This document shows positions 8,580 through 18,105 of a stretch of 64,000 nucleotides of DNA, piece after piece. Position numbers and translations under genes: made by a program. Below the pieces are notes generated by a model. That model searched no databases. It saw only the letters and a list, made by a program, of their open reading frames with translations, and had not been told where the DNA came from. Every line of letters starts with the position of its first letter. The first letter of the stretch is position 1. The DNA is from Sediminihabitans luteus (lineage in GTDB: Bacteria; Actinomycetota; Actinomycetes; Actinomycetales; Cellulomonadaceae). The stretch covers positions 124,001 to 188,000 of the forward strand of contig NZ_PGFE01000006.1 of the NCBI RefSeq assembly GCF_002797595.1. The letters run 5' to 3'.

Positions 8580-10187
8580 GTGAGTTCCCCGATCGAGCGC
8601 ATCCGACCGACCACGACGTCCGGGCGACCGGTCCGTGACCTGGTCGCCCAGTTCGACCTCGAGGTCCGGGCCGAGCCCGTCGACCTCGGGGCGACCGTGC
8701 GGTCGGTGTCCTCCGACAACCGTGTGGTCGACGCGGGCGACCTGTTCGTCGCACTCCCCGGCGAGCGGGTGCACGGAGCCCGGTTCGCGCCCGACGCGGT
8801 CGGGCGCGGCGCGAGCGCGGTGCTGACCGACGCCGAGGGTGCGGACCTGCTCGAGGGCCCGCTGGGGGTCCCGGTGCTCGTGTGCGACGACCCGCGCGCG
8901 GTGCTGGGGCACGTGGCCGCCTGGGTCTACGGCCGCCCGGCGAACGACCTGACGACGTTCGCGGTCACCGGCACGAACGGCAAGACCACGACGACCTACA
9001 TGATCGACCACGTGCTGCGCGCGATGGGGTTCCGCGGCGGTCTCGTGGGCACGATCGAGATGCGCTCGGGCGACCGCGTGCTCCCGAGCCGCCTGACGAC
9101 GCCCGAGGCGGCCGACCTGCAGGCCATGCTCGCCGCGATGCGCGAGGACGAGGTGCGCACCCTCGCGATGGAGGTGTCGTCGCACGCGCTCGCGCTGCAC
9201 CGCGTCGACGGCGTGGTGTTCGACGTCGCGGGCTTCTCCAACCTGAGCCAGGACCACCTCGACTTCCACGGCGACCTGCAGAGCTACTTCGAGGCCAAGG
9301 CTCAGCTCTTCACGCCCGCGCACGCACGCCGAGGCGTCGTCGTCGTCGACGACGCGTGGGGCGAGCGGATGCTCGCGGCCGCGCAGGTCCCGGTCGCGTC
9401 GTTGCGGACGGTCCCCGGTCCTGACGGCGACGGGGCGGCCGACGGCGGCGCGGACGACGTCGACTGGTCCGTGACAGACGTCGACGCGGGCCCGACGGGC
9501 ACGCGCTTCACGCTGCGGCACCGCGACGGTCGCGCCCTGCGCACCTCGACGGACCTGCCGGGAGCCTTCAACGTCGCGAACGCGGCGCTCGCGCTGACGA
9601 TGGTGCTCGAGGCGGGCACGGACGTGCGCGACCTGGCCGAGGCGCTCGAGGCGGCGGACGGCGTGTCGCCGGCCGTCCCCGGACGCATGGAGCTCGTGGG
9701 CACGCGCCCGCGCACCGTGGTCGACTTCGCGCACAACCCCGACGCGCTCGAGCTCGCGCTGGGCGCGCTGCGACCGACCACCGCGGGACGCCTGGTCGTC
9801 GTGTTCGGCGCGACGGGCGAGCGTGACGTGGGCAAGCGGCCCCTCATGGGAGCGGTCGCCGTCCGCGGTGCCGACGTCGTCGTCGTGACGGACGACGACC
9901 CGCACGGCGAGGACGCCGCGGCCGTGCGCGCCGAGGTCGTCGCGGGCGCGCGCGCGGCGCGCGACGCCGACCCGGCGTCGGTGGTCGAGGTCGTCGAGGT
10001 CGCACCGCGTGCGGACGCGATCCGCCGGGCGGTCCTCGACGCCGGCGAGGACGACACCGTGCTCGTCGCCGGGCGCGGGCACGAGGTGTTCCAGGAGGTC
10101 GACGGCGTCGACCTGCCGCTGGACGACAGGGTGGAGGCGCGCGCAGCGCTGCGCCTCAGGGACGACGAGAAGGAGCACCACGCATGA
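8580..10187 (+). CDS. murE: UDP-MurNAc-tripeptide synthetase MurE (non-DAP specificity motif)
   Basis: 535 aa from the GTG at 8580; the frame extends upstream but the 7-nt spaced -10 box favours this start. It adds the third residue of the peptidoglycan stem. The ATP loop is VTGTNGKTTTTYM (about residue 127). The substrate-determining loop reads DDDPHGED (residues 438-445), where DAP-adding enzymes have DNPR. This argues for L-lysine or L-ornithine as substrate; Cellulomonas walls contain ornithine. The overlap with murF is ATGA. Confidence 0.93.
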   Translation: MSSPIERIRPTTTSGRPVRDLVAQFDLEVRAEPVDLGATVRSVSSDNRVVDAGDLFVALPGERVHGARFAPDAVGRGASAVLTDAEGADLLEGPLGVPVLVCDDPRAVLGHVAAWVYGRPANDLTTFAVTGTNGKTTTTYMIDHVLRAMGFRGGLVGTIEMRSGDRVLPSRLTTPEAADLQAMLAAMREDEVRTLAMEVSSHALALHRVDGVVFDVAGFSNLSQDHLDFHGDLQSYFEAKAQLFTPAHARRGVVVVDDAWGERMLAAAQVPVASLRTVPGPDGDGAADGGADDVDWSVTDVDAGPTGTRFTLRHRDGRALRTSTDLPGAFNVANAALALTMVLEAGTDVRDLAEALEAADGVSPAVPGRMELVGTRPRTVVDFAHNPDALELALGALRPTTAGRLVVVFGATGERDVGKRPLMGAVAVRGADVVVVTDDDPHGEDAAAVRAEVVAGARAARDADPASVVEVVEVAPRADAIRRAVLDAGEDDTVLVAGRGHEVFQEVDGVDLPLDDRVEARAALRLRDDEKEHHA

Positions 10188-11596
10188 TCGAGCTGTCTGC
10201 GGCGCAGGTCGCCGCAGCGACCGGAGGTCGGCTCGTCGCCGGCCCGGAGGTCCGGGTGACCGGTTCGGTCGTGATCGACTCCCGCGAGGTCGTCGCCGGC
10301 GGCCTGTTCGTCGCGATCGCCGGCGAGCACGTCGACGGGCACGAGTACGCGGCCCAGGCGGTCGCCGCGGGCGCGGCGCTCGTGCTCGCCGAGCGCGAGC
10401 TCGACGTGCCGTGCGTCGTCGTCGCCGACGTCCAGGACGCCCTCGGGCGCCTCGCCGCCCACGTGCTGGCCGCGCTCCGGGCGGCGGGCGACCTGCGCGT
10501 GGTCGCCGTCACCGGCTCGGTCGGCAAGACGACCACCAAGGACCTCCTGGGCGCGCTCCTGCGCCCCGAGGGGCCGACGGTCGTGCCCGCCGGGTCGTTC
10601 AACAACGAGATCGGCCTGCCGCTCACGGTGCTGCGCGCGGACGCCGCGACGCGGTACCTCGTGCTCGAGATGGGCGCGAGCGGGATCGGTCACCTGACCT
10701 ACCTGACGCAGATCGCCCCGCCCGACGTCGCGGCGGTGCTCGTGGTGGGTCACGCCCACCTCGGCGAGTTCGGCGGGATCGAGGGCGTCGCGCAGGCCAA
10801 GGGCGAGATCGTCTCGGGCCTCGTGCCCGGGGGCACCGCGGTGCTCAACGCCGACGACCTGCGCGTCGTGGCGATGCGCGACCTCACCGACGGCCCCGTC
10901 GTGACGTACGGGACGATCCCGGCCGCCGACGTGCGTGCCGAGGACGTCGCGACCGGCCGCGAGGGCCACGCGTCGATGACGCTGCGCCTGCGTGAGGCCG
11001 ACGGCACCGAGCGGCGCGCGCCGCTCACGCTGGGCCTCGTGGGCGAGCACCACGTGACGAACGCGCTCGCGGCGGCGTCGGTCGCGCTCCAGGTGGGCGT
11101 GAGCTTCGAGGACGTCGTGGCGCGGCTCGACGGCGTCGGCGCGGCCAGCCCGCACCGCATGCACGTGGTCGAGCGCCCCGACGGCGTGACCGTGATCGAC
11201 GACTCCTACAACGCGAACCCGGACTCGATGCGCGCCGCGCTGCGCTCGCTCGCCGTGATGGCGGGCCGGGACCGGCGCTCGGTCGCGGTCCTGGGCGAGA
11301 TGCGCGAGCTCGGTGACGACTCGCGCGTCGAGCACGACGCGCTCGGTCGGCTCGCCGTCCGGCTCAACGTCAAGCTGCTCGTCGTCGTCGGCGAGGGCGC
11401 CTACCACGTGCACGAGGGCGCCCAGCAGGAGGGCTCCTGGGGTGACGAGGTCGTCTTCGTGCCCGACGTCGAGACCGCCTCCGCGCTCCTGCGCGACGAG
11501 CTGCGCGCGGGCGACGTCGTCCTGGTCAAGGCCTCGAACGGCTCGGGCCTGTGGCGGCTCGGCGACGAGCTCGTCGGGGCGGGGGCCGGCGCATGA
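10184..11596 (+). CDS. murF: UDP-MurNAc-tripeptide:D-Ala-D-Ala ligase MurF
   Basis: 470 aa. It adds D-Ala-D-Ala to the tripeptide precursor in the cytoplasm. Domain order is the N-terminal UDP-binding domain ([15 protein letters not shown]), the ATP-binding Mur ligase domain with [14 protein letters not shown] (about residue 109), [10 protein letters not shown], and the C-terminal domain with [14 protein letters not shown], a MurF signature. The ATG overlaps the murE stop and the end overlaps mraY. Confidence 0.96.
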   Translation: MIELSAAQVAAATGGRLVAGPEVRVTGSVVIDSREVVAGGLFVAIAGEHVDGHEYAAQAVAAGAALVLAERELDVPCVVVADVQDALGRLAAHVLAALRAAGDLRVVAVTGSVGKTTTKDLLGALLRPEGPTVVPAGSFNNEIGLPLTVLRADAATRYLVLEMGASGIGHLTYLTQIAPPDVAAVLVVGHAHLGEFGGIEGVAQAKGEIVSGLVPGGTAVLNADDLRVVAMRDLTDGPVVTYGTIPAADVRAEDVATGREGHASMTLRLREADGTERRAPLTLGLVGEHHVTNALAAASVALQVGVSFEDVVARLDGVGAASPHRMHVVERPDGVTVIDDSYNANPDSMRAALRSLAVMAGRDRRSVAVLGEMRELGDDSRVEHDALGRLAVRLNVKLLVVVGEGAYHVHEGAQQEGSWGDEVVFVPDVETASALLRDELRAGDVVLVKASNGSGLWRLGDELVGAGAGA

Positions 11597-12675
11597 TCGC
11601 GATCCTCGTCGCCGCGGCCGTGGGCCTGCTCGTCGCGCTGCTCGGCACGCCCCTGTTCATCCGGTTCCTCGTGCACCGCAACTACGGACAGTTCGTCCGC
11701 CAGGACGGACCGACCGCGCACTTCACCAAGCGCGGAACGCCCACCATGGGCGGCGTCGTCATCATCGGCGCGACCCTCGTCGGGTGGATCGCCTCGGCGA
11801 TCGTGACGCAGCGCGTGCCGAGCGTGAGCGCGGTGCTGGTGCTGTTCCTCATGACGGGTCTCGGCGTGGTCGGGTTCCTCGACGACTTCACCAAGATCCG
11901 CAAGCAGCGCAGCCTCGGGCTGTCGGCCCGCGGCAAGATCATCGGCCAGGGCGTCGTGGGCATCACGTTCGCGGTGCTCGCGCTGCAGTTCCCGAACGAG
12001 AACTTCCGTACACCCGCCTCGACGCGCATCTCGTTCCTGCGCGACACCAACCTCGACCTGGCCTTCGCGGGCGCGACCATAGGGCTCGTGCTGTTCGTGG
12101 TGTGGGCGAACTTCCTCATCACGGCGTGGTCCAACGCGGTCAACCTGACCGACGGCCTCGACGGGCTCGCGACGGGCGTCTCGCTCATGGTCTTCGGCGG
12201 CTACGTGCTCATCAACCTGTGGCAGCTCAACCAGTGGTGCCAGCGCCTGAGCAGCGCGGGACCGCGCTGCTACGAGGTGCGCGACCCGCAGGACCTCGCG
12301 ATCGTGGCCGCGGCCATCGCGGGCGCGTGCGTCGGGTTCCTCTGGTGGAACGCGAGCCCCGCGAAGATCTTCATGGGCGACACGGGGTCGCTCGCGCTCG
12401 GCGGCGCGCTCGCCGGCATCTCGATCCTGTCGCGCACCGAGATACTCGCCGCGATCGTCGGCGGCCTGTTCGTGATCATCGTGATGTCCGACGTCATCCA
12501 GATCGGGTTCTTCAAGATGACGGGCCGGCGCGTGTTCAAGATGGCGCCGCTGCACCACCACTTCGAGCTCTCGGGCTGGGGCGAGGTCACGATCGTGATC
12601 CGCTTCTGGCTCATCGCGGGCATGTTCGCGGCGGTCGGCACGGGGCTGTTCTACGCCGAGTGGGTGGTCGGCTAG
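11593..12675 (+). CDS. mraY: Phospho-N-acetylmuramoyl-pentapeptide transferase MraY
   Basis: 360 aa polytopic membrane enzyme with about ten spans. It transfers phospho-MurNAc-pentapeptide to undecaprenyl phosphate to make lipid I. Signatures visible are [17 protein letters not shown] (Asp pair for Mg), [13 protein letters not shown], and [12 protein letters not shown], with the [10 protein letters not shown] motif near the C-terminus. The ATG at 11593 overlaps the murF stop; a longer upstream frame lacks family similarity. Confidence 0.97.
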   Translation: MIAILVAAAVGLLVALLGTPLFIRFLVHRNYGQFVRQDGPTAHFTKRGTPTMGGVVIIGATLVGWIASAIVTQRVPSVSAVLVLFLMTGLGVVGFLDDFTKIRKQRSLGLSARGKIIGQGVVGITFAVLALQFPNENFRTPASTRISFLRDTNLDLAFAGATIGLVLFVVWANFLITAWSNAVNLTDGLDGLATGVSLMVFGGYVLINLWQLNQWCQRLSSAGPRCYEVRDPQDLAIVAAAIAGACVGFLWWNASPAKIFMGDTGSLALGGALAGISILSRTEILAAIVGGLFVIIVMSDVIQIGFFKMTGRRVFKMAPLHHHFELSGWGEVTIVIRFWLIAGMFAAVGTGLFYAEWVVG

Positions 12676-14141
12676 TGGCGGACGCCGCGGGCGACGTCCG
12701 TCTCGACACGGCCCGCGTGGTCGTGGCCGGGTACGGCGTCTCGGGACGGGCCGCGGCCGCCGCGCTGCGACCGCGCGTCGCGTCGCTCGTGACCGTCGAC
12801 CGGTCGGCGCCCGACGCGGACGTCGCCGACACCGCCGACGTCGACCTGGGGGCGGTCGACCTCGTCGTGGCGAGCCCCGGCTGGCCGCCCACGAGCCCGC
12901 TGCTCGCGGAGGCCGTGGCGCGCGGGGTGCCCGTGTGGAGCGAGGTCGAGCTCGCGTGGCGGCTGCGCGTCGACCGTGCCGCGGGCGGCGGGCCGGCACC
13001 CTGGGTCGCGGTCACGGGGACGAACGGCAAGACCACGACGGTCGAGATGCTCGCCGCGATCCTGGCGGCCGACGGTCGTCGGGTGCTCGCGGTCGGCAAC
13101 GTCGGCACGCCCGTGGTCGAGGCGGCGCTCGACCCGGGCCTCGACGTGCTCGCCGTCGAGCTCTCGAGCTTCCAGCTGCACTTCACGCACACCGTCTCGC
13201 TCGTCGCGGGCGCCGTGCTCAACGTCGCCGCGGACCACCTCGACTGGCACGGGTCGATGGACGCGTACGCCGCGGCCAAGGGCAGGATCTTCGAGCGCGC
13301 GCAGGTCGCGTGCGTCTACCCGGCCCACGACGAACGCATCGAGGCGCTCGTCGCCGCGGCCGACGTCGTCGAGGGCGCTCGGGCGGTCCCGTTCTCGCTC
13401 GGCGTGCCGGGTCGCGGCGGGCTTGGCGTGGTCGAGGACGTGCTCGTCGACCGCGCCTTCCACGCCGCGCAGGACGACCGTGACCGGCACGCCTCGGCCG
13501 CGGAGCTCGCGACCCTGGGCGACCTCGCGCACCTCGCCGGCCCGGACGGGCACGTCCCCGCGCACGTGCTCGCCGACGCCCTCGCGGCGGCGGCCCTCGC
13601 GCGTGCGGCGGGCGTGTCCGCGGTCGCGGTGCGGGACGGGTTGCGCGCGTTCCGCACGGGGGCGCACCGGATCGAGCACGTCGCGACGCTCGACGGCGTG
13701 ACGTACGTCGACGACTCCAAGGCGACCAACCCGCACGCCGCCGCCGCCTCGCTGGGTGCCTTCGGGACGGGCACGGTCGTGTGGCTCGCCGGCGGGCTCG
13801 CCAAGGGCGCGACGTACGACGACCTCGTGCGCGCCCGCGGCGGTGCGCTGCGCGCGGCCGTCGTGATCGGCGTCGACGAGACGCCCGTCACGGGGGCGCT
13901 CGCGCGACACGCGCCCGAGGTCCGCGTCGTGCGGGTCGACCCCGGTGACACTGGGACCGTGATGCGGCGCGCGGTGGCGGCGGCCCGGGACCTGGCACGG
14001 CCGGGCGACACGGTCCTCCTGGCACCCGCGAGCGCGTCGATGGACCAGTTCCGCTCGTACGCCGAGCGCGGTGAGTCGTTCGTGCGCGAGGTGCGCGCCC
14101 TCGGCGCCGGGCAGGACGGCGGGCACGACGCTCGGAGGTGA
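12675..14141 (+). CDS. murD: UDP-MurNAc-L-alanine:D-glutamate ligase MurD
   Basis: 488 aa from a GTG that shares its first base with the mraY TAG stop. It adds D-glutamate to UDP-MurNAc-L-Ala. The N-terminal Rossmann-type domain has VVVAGYGVSGRAAA; the ATP loop is VTGTNGKTTTVEML (about residue 114); AVELSSFQLH and DDSKATNPHAA are MurD-type signatures. The stop lies 4 nt before the ftsW start. Confidence 0.95.
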   Translation: MADAAGDVRLDTARVVVAGYGVSGRAAAAALRPRVASLVTVDRSAPDADVADTADVDLGAVDLVVASPGWPPTSPLLAEAVARGVPVWSEVELAWRLRVDRAAGGGPAPWVAVTGTNGKTTTVEMLAAILAADGRRVLAVGNVGTPVVEAALDPGLDVLAVELSSFQLHFTHTVSLVAGAVLNVAADHLDWHGSMDAYAAAKGRIFERAQVACVYPAHDERIEALVAAADVVEGARAVPFSLGVPGRGGLGVVEDVLVDRAFHAAQDDRDRHASAAELATLGDLAHLAGPDGHVPAHVLADALAAAALARAAGVSAVAVRDGLRAFRTGAHRIEHVATLDGVTYVDDSKATNPHAAAASLGAFGTGTVVWLAGGLAKGATYDDLVRARGGALRAAVVIGVDETPVTGALARHAPEVRVVRVDPGDTGTVMRRAVAAARDLARPGDTVLLAPASASMDQFRSYAERGESFVREVRALGAGQDGGHDARR

Positions 14142-14145
14142 ACGC

Positions 14146-15426
14146 GTGGCCCAGGTGACCGAGGCACGGGGCTCGAGGGCCCCCGCCCGCCGGCGCGGCT
14201 GGCTCGGCGACTGGAACAGCGCGGTCACGAGCTACTACCTCCTCGTGGGGGCGACCACGATCCTCGTGATCCTGGGCCTCGTCATGGTGCTCTCGGCGTC
14301 GTCGGTCGACTCGATCCACGACAGCGGCAACGCGTACAAGAAGTTCCTCCCGCAGCTCGTCTACGCGATCGCGGGGCTCGTCGTCGTCATCGTCGCGAGC
14401 CGGCTCCCCGTGTCGTTCTACCGTCGGGCCGCGTGGCCCGTGTTCGTCGGGTCGCTCCTGCTGGCGTGCCTGGTGTTCCTGCCCGGCTTCGGCCTCGACG
14501 CGGAGGGCGGCAACCGCGCCTGGATCAAGCTCGGCCCGGTCCGCGGCCAGCCGTCGGAGTTCGTCAAGCTCGGGCTCGCGCTCTGGCTCGGCCTCGTGCT
14601 GGGTCGCAAGCAGCGGTTGCTCGGCCAGCTCCGGCACGTGCTCGTGCCGGGCGTGATCGGCGTCGGCCTCGCTGTCGGGCTCGTCCTGGCGGGCAAGGAC
14701 CTCGGCACGGCCCTCGTGCTGCTGCTGATCGTCGCGGGCGCCTACTGGGTTGCGGGCACGGACTGGCGGATCTTCGCCGTCGCGGGGGCGGGTGCCGTGG
14801 CCGTCGTGGCCGTCGCCGTGCTCGGCCAGGCGAGCGGCGACCGCGTGGGCCGCATCCGCGACACCTACGGGCCCTGCGTCGACACGCTGAACGACTGCTA
14901 CCAGTCGCTGCACGGCATGTACGGCCTGGCGACGGGCGGGTGGACGGGTGTCGGGCTCGGGGCGAGCCGCGAGAAGTGGCGCTACCTGCCGGCCGCGGAC
15001 AACGACTACATCTTCTCGGTGACCGGCGAGGAGCTGGGGCTGCTCGGCACGCTCGTCGTGCTCGGGCTCTACACCGTGCTCGGTGTCGCGATGCTGCGGA
15101 TCGTGCGCAACCACCTCGACCCGTTCGTCCAGATCGCGACCGCGGGGATCGCGTGCTGGATCGTCGGGCAGGCGTTCATCAACATCGGTGTCGTGATCGG
15201 GCTGCTCCCCGTGATCGGCGTCCCGCTGCCGCTCATGTCGTCGGGAGGGTCGGCGCTCGTGGCCGCCATGGCCGCGCTCGGCGTCGTGATCTCGTTCGCA
15301 CGCTCCGAGCCGGGAGCCGCCGAGGCGCTCGCCGCGCGCCCCAGCGTCGCCCGCCGGTCGTTCTCGGTCATGTCGGGTGCCGTGAGGCGGGTACCGTTGC
15401 GGCGCAGCCGCAGGTCACGGGCGTGA
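14146..15426 (+). CDS. ftsW: Septal peptidoglycan glycosyltransferase FtsW
   Basis: 426 aa SEDS-family membrane protein with ten predicted spans. It polymerises lipid II at the septum with FtsI. The GTG at 14146 has GGAGGTG just upstream. Signatures include GGNRAWIKLGPVRGQPSEFVK and, near the C-terminus, GVPLPLMSSGGSAL. The short N-terminus is basic and cytoplasmic, as is the C-terminal tail (ARRSFSVMSGAVRRVPLRR). Confidence 0.96.
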   Translation: MAQVTEARGSRAPARRRGWLGDWNSAVTSYYLLVGATTILVILGLVMVLSASSVDSIHDSGNAYKKFLPQLVYAIAGLVVVIVASRLPVSFYRRAAWPVFVGSLLLACLVFLPGFGLDAEGGNRAWIKLGPVRGQPSEFVKLGLALWLGLVLGRKQRLLGQLRHVLVPGVIGVGLAVGLVLAGKDLGTALVLLLIVAGAYWVAGTDWRIFAVAGAGAVAVVAVAVLGQASGDRVGRIRDTYGPCVDTLNDCYQSLHGMYGLATGGWTGVGLGASREKWRYLPAADNDYIFSVTGEELGLLGTLVVLGLYTVLGVAMLRIVRNHLDPFVQIATAGIACWIVGQAFINIGVVIGLLPVIGVPLPLMSSGGSALVAAMAALGVVISFARSEPGAAEALAARPSVARRSFSVMSGAVRRVPLRRSRRSRA

Positions 15427-15472
15427 CCTCGGCATGACGCACACCACCGAGTTCGAGGAGCGCAGGAGAGTC

Positions 15473-16672
15473 GTGGGAAGCACATCAGGGTCGGACGCGC
15501 AGGCACGGTCGGCCGAGGGGACGCCGACGCCGGCGGCCGCACGGGTCGGCTCGGTCGTCCTCGCGGGCGGCGGGACCGCGGGCCACGTCAACCCACTGCT
15601 CGCCGTCGCGGACGAGCTGCGCGCGCGTGACGCCGGGGTCGTGGTGACGGTGCTGGGCACCGCGCAGGGCCTCGAGGCGGACCTCGTCCCCCGCCGCGGC
15701 TACCCGCTCGTGACGCTGCCGCGGGTGCCGATGCCGCGACGTCCGAGCCTCGACTGGTTCCGTCTGCCCGGCCGCTTCGCGGCCGCGGTGCGCGCGGCGG
15801 GCGCCGCGATCGACGAGTCCGGGGCCCGCGCGGTCGTCGGCTTCGGGGGGTACGTCTCGACCCCGGCCTATGTCGCGGCACGACGTCGGCGGGTGCCGAT
15901 CGTGGTCCACGAGGGCAACGCACGTCCCGGCCTCGCGAACCGGGTGGGCGCCCGGTGGGCGTCGTCGGTCGCGCTGACGTTCCCCGGCACGGGGCTGCGC
16001 GACGGCGTCGTGACCGGGCTGCCGCTGCGCCACGAGGTCGCGTCGCTCGTCGCGGCACGGGCCTCGGACGCCGCGGGCGAGCGGGTACGTGCCGCCGAGG
16101 CCCTGGGGCTCGACCCCGCGCTCCCGACATTGCTCGTCACGGGCGGGTCGCTCGGGGCGCTCAGCCTCAACACCGCCGTCTCGGGCGCGGCGGGCGCCCT
16201 CGTCGACGCGGGCGTCCAGGTGCTGCACCTGACCGGCCGGGGCAAGGACGCCGCGGTGCGCGAGGCCGTCGACGCGGCGCTCGCGCAGCGCCCGGCGGCG
16301 GCGTCCCGGTACGCGGTGCGCGAGTACCTCGCCGAGATGCACCTCGCCTACGCGGTCGCCGACCTCGTGGTCTGCCGCTCGGGCGCGGGCTCGGTGTGCG
16401 AGCTCGCCGCGCTCGGCATCCCCGGGGTCTACGTCCCGCTGCCGATCGGCAACGGCGAGCAGCGCCTCAACGCGACGCCGCTCGTGGAGGCCGGCGGCGG
16501 GATCCTGGTGGACGACGCCGAGCTGACCACGGCCTGGGTCGAGCGCGAGATCGTTGCGCTGCTGGCCGACGCGTCCCGGCTCGGCGAGATGTCGCGCGCC
16601 GCCACGGCGGCGGGCATCCGGGACGGCGCCGCGCGGGTCGCGGACCTCGTGGCGCGGGCGGTCGTGCGATGA
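15473..16672 (+). CDS. murG: Lipid II synthase MurG (GlcNAc transferase)
   Basis: 399 aa from the GTG at 15473, chosen because AGGAG lies four bases upstream; an in-frame ATG at 15434 would add 13 residues but has no good ribosome site. It transfers GlcNAc from UDP-GlcNAc to lipid I on the inner membrane face. The N-terminal GGGTAGHVNPLLAVA is the lipid-binding G-loop. GSLGALSLN, CRSGAGSVCELAALGIP and PLPIGNGEQRLNA form the donor site. A 25-residue Ala/Thr-rich N-terminal extension precedes the fold. Confidence 0.96.
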   Translation: MGSTSGSDAQARSAEGTPTPAAARVGSVVLAGGGTAGHVNPLLAVADELRARDAGVVVTVLGTAQGLEADLVPRRGYPLVTLPRVPMPRRPSLDWFRLPGRFAAAVRAAGAAIDESGARAVVGFGGYVSTPAYVAARRRRVPIVVHEGNARPGLANRVGARWASSVALTFPGTGLRDGVVTGLPLRHEVASLVAARASDAAGERVRAAEALGLDPALPTLLVTGGSLGALSLNTAVSGAAGALVDAGVQVLHLTGRGKDAAVREAVDAALAQRPAAASRYAVREYLAEMHLAYAVADLVVCRSGAGSVCELAALGIPGVYVPLPIGNGEQRLNATPLVEAGGGILVDDAELTTAWVEREIVALLADASRLGEMSRAATAAGIRDGAARVADLVARAVVR

Positions 16673-18105
16673 CGACCGAGCACGTGGCGACCGGGCGGCG
16701 GGATCCGCGCGAGCTCGGGACGGTCCACCTCGTGGGCGTCGGGGGCGCCGGCATGTCGGTCGTCGCACGGCTGCTCGCCGCGCGCGGCGTCGACGTGCAG
16801 GGCTCGGACGCGCGACGGTCGCCCACGCTCGACGACCTGGCGTCCGCGGGCGTGCGTACCTGGGTGGGGCACGACGCGGCGCACGTGGCCGGCGCGGACG
16901 TCCTCGTGGTCTCGAGCGCGGTGCGCGCCGACAACCCCGAGCTGGTCGCCGCGCGTGCCGCGGGCCTGCGGGTGCTGCACCGTTCCGAGGCCCTCGCCTG
17001 GCTCATGGAGGGCGTGCGCGCGGTCGCGGTCGCCGGGGCCCACGGCAAGACCACGACGTCGGCGATGATCGCGACCCTGCTCGGCGCGCTGGGGATGGAC
17101 CCCTCGTTCGCGGTGGGCGGCACGGTCATGACCCCGGAGGGGCCCGTCGCCGGAGGGCGCCTCGGCGCCGGGGACGTCCTCGTCGCGGAGGCGGACGAGT
17201 CGGACGGCTCGTTCCTCAACTACGCGCCGACCGTCGCGGTCGTGACCAACGTCGAGCCCGACCACCTCGACCACTACGGGTCGCGCGCCGCGTTCGAGCA
17301 GGCGTTCGTCGACTTCGCGGCCCGCATCCGTCCCGGCGGCACGCTCGTCGCGTGCTGGGACGACCCCGGGTCGCGCGCGCTCGCGCTCGCGCACCGCGCG
17401 GCCGGCGGCACCGTCCTGACCTACGGCACGCAGGTGGACGACGCGGGCCCGGGCCTCGTGGTGTCGGACGTCGAGGCCGCGGGCGGCGCCATGCGTGCGG
17501 TCCTCACGGGCGACGACGGGACGCGCGTCCCGCTTGAGGTCGCGGCCCCGGGAGCCCACAACGTGCTCAACGCGACCGCGGCGGTCGGAGCGGCGACGGC
17601 GCTCGGGGTCGACCTCGCGGACGCCGCGCGCGCGGTCACGGCGTTCCGGGGGACCGGACGCCGGTTCGAGCTCCGGGGCGACGCCGCGGGCGTGCGCGTC
17701 GTCGACGACTACGCGCACCACCCGACCGAGGTCGCGGCCCTGCTCGCGGGCGCCCGCGAGGTCGCGGCCGGCGGTCGCGTCGTCGTGCTCTTCCAGCCGC
17801 ACCTGTACTCGCGCACGCGGATCTTCGCGCAGGAGTTCGCGACGGCGCTCGGTCTCGCGGACCAGGTCGTGGTCGCCGGGATCTACGGGGCGCGCGAGGA
17901 GCCGGATGGCGTGACGGACGCGTCGACGATCGTGCAGCACATGGACCCCGCACGGGCGGTCGCCGTCGAGGAGCGCCGCGCCGCGACCGAGCGCGCGGTC
18001 GCCGCCTGCGCCCCGGGGGACCTCCTGCTGACCGTGGGTGCGGGCGACGTGACCGAGCTGGGTGCGTTCGCGCTCGACCTGCTGACGGCGCGCGAGGCCG
18101 GCTGA
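16669..18105 (+). CDS. murC: UDP-N-acetylmuramate:L-alanine ligase MurC
   Basis: 478 aa, ATG overlapping the murG stop. It adds the first residue, L-alanine, to UDP-MurNAc. HLVGVGGAGMSVVARLL is the N-terminal nucleotide-fold loop; the ATP loop is VAGAHGKTTTSAM; ADESDGSFL and the C-terminal DDYAHHPTEVAALL and FQPHLYSRTR are typical of MurC. The stop overlaps the ftsQ start by one base (TGATG). Confidence 0.96.
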   Translation: MTTEHVATGRRDPRELGTVHLVGVGGAGMSVVARLLAARGVDVQGSDARRSPTLDDLASAGVRTWVGHDAAHVAGADVLVVSSAVRADNPELVAARAAGLRVLHRSEALAWLMEGVRAVAVAGAHGKTTTSAMIATLLGALGMDPSFAVGGTVMTPEGPVAGGRLGAGDVLVAEADESDGSFLNYAPTVAVVTNVEPDHLDHYGSRAAFEQAFVDFAARIRPGGTLVACWDDPGSRALALAHRAAGGTVLTYGTQVDDAGPGLVVSDVEAAGGAMRAVLTGDDGTRVPLEVAAPGAHNVLNATAAVGAATALGVDLADAARAVTAFRGTGRRFELRGDAAGVRVVDDYAHHPTEVAALLAGAREVAAGGRVVVLFQPHLYSRTRIFAQEFATALGLADQVVVAGIYGAREEPDGVTDASTIVQHMDPARAVAVEERRAATERAVAACAPGDLLLTVGAGDVTELGAFALDLLTAREAG

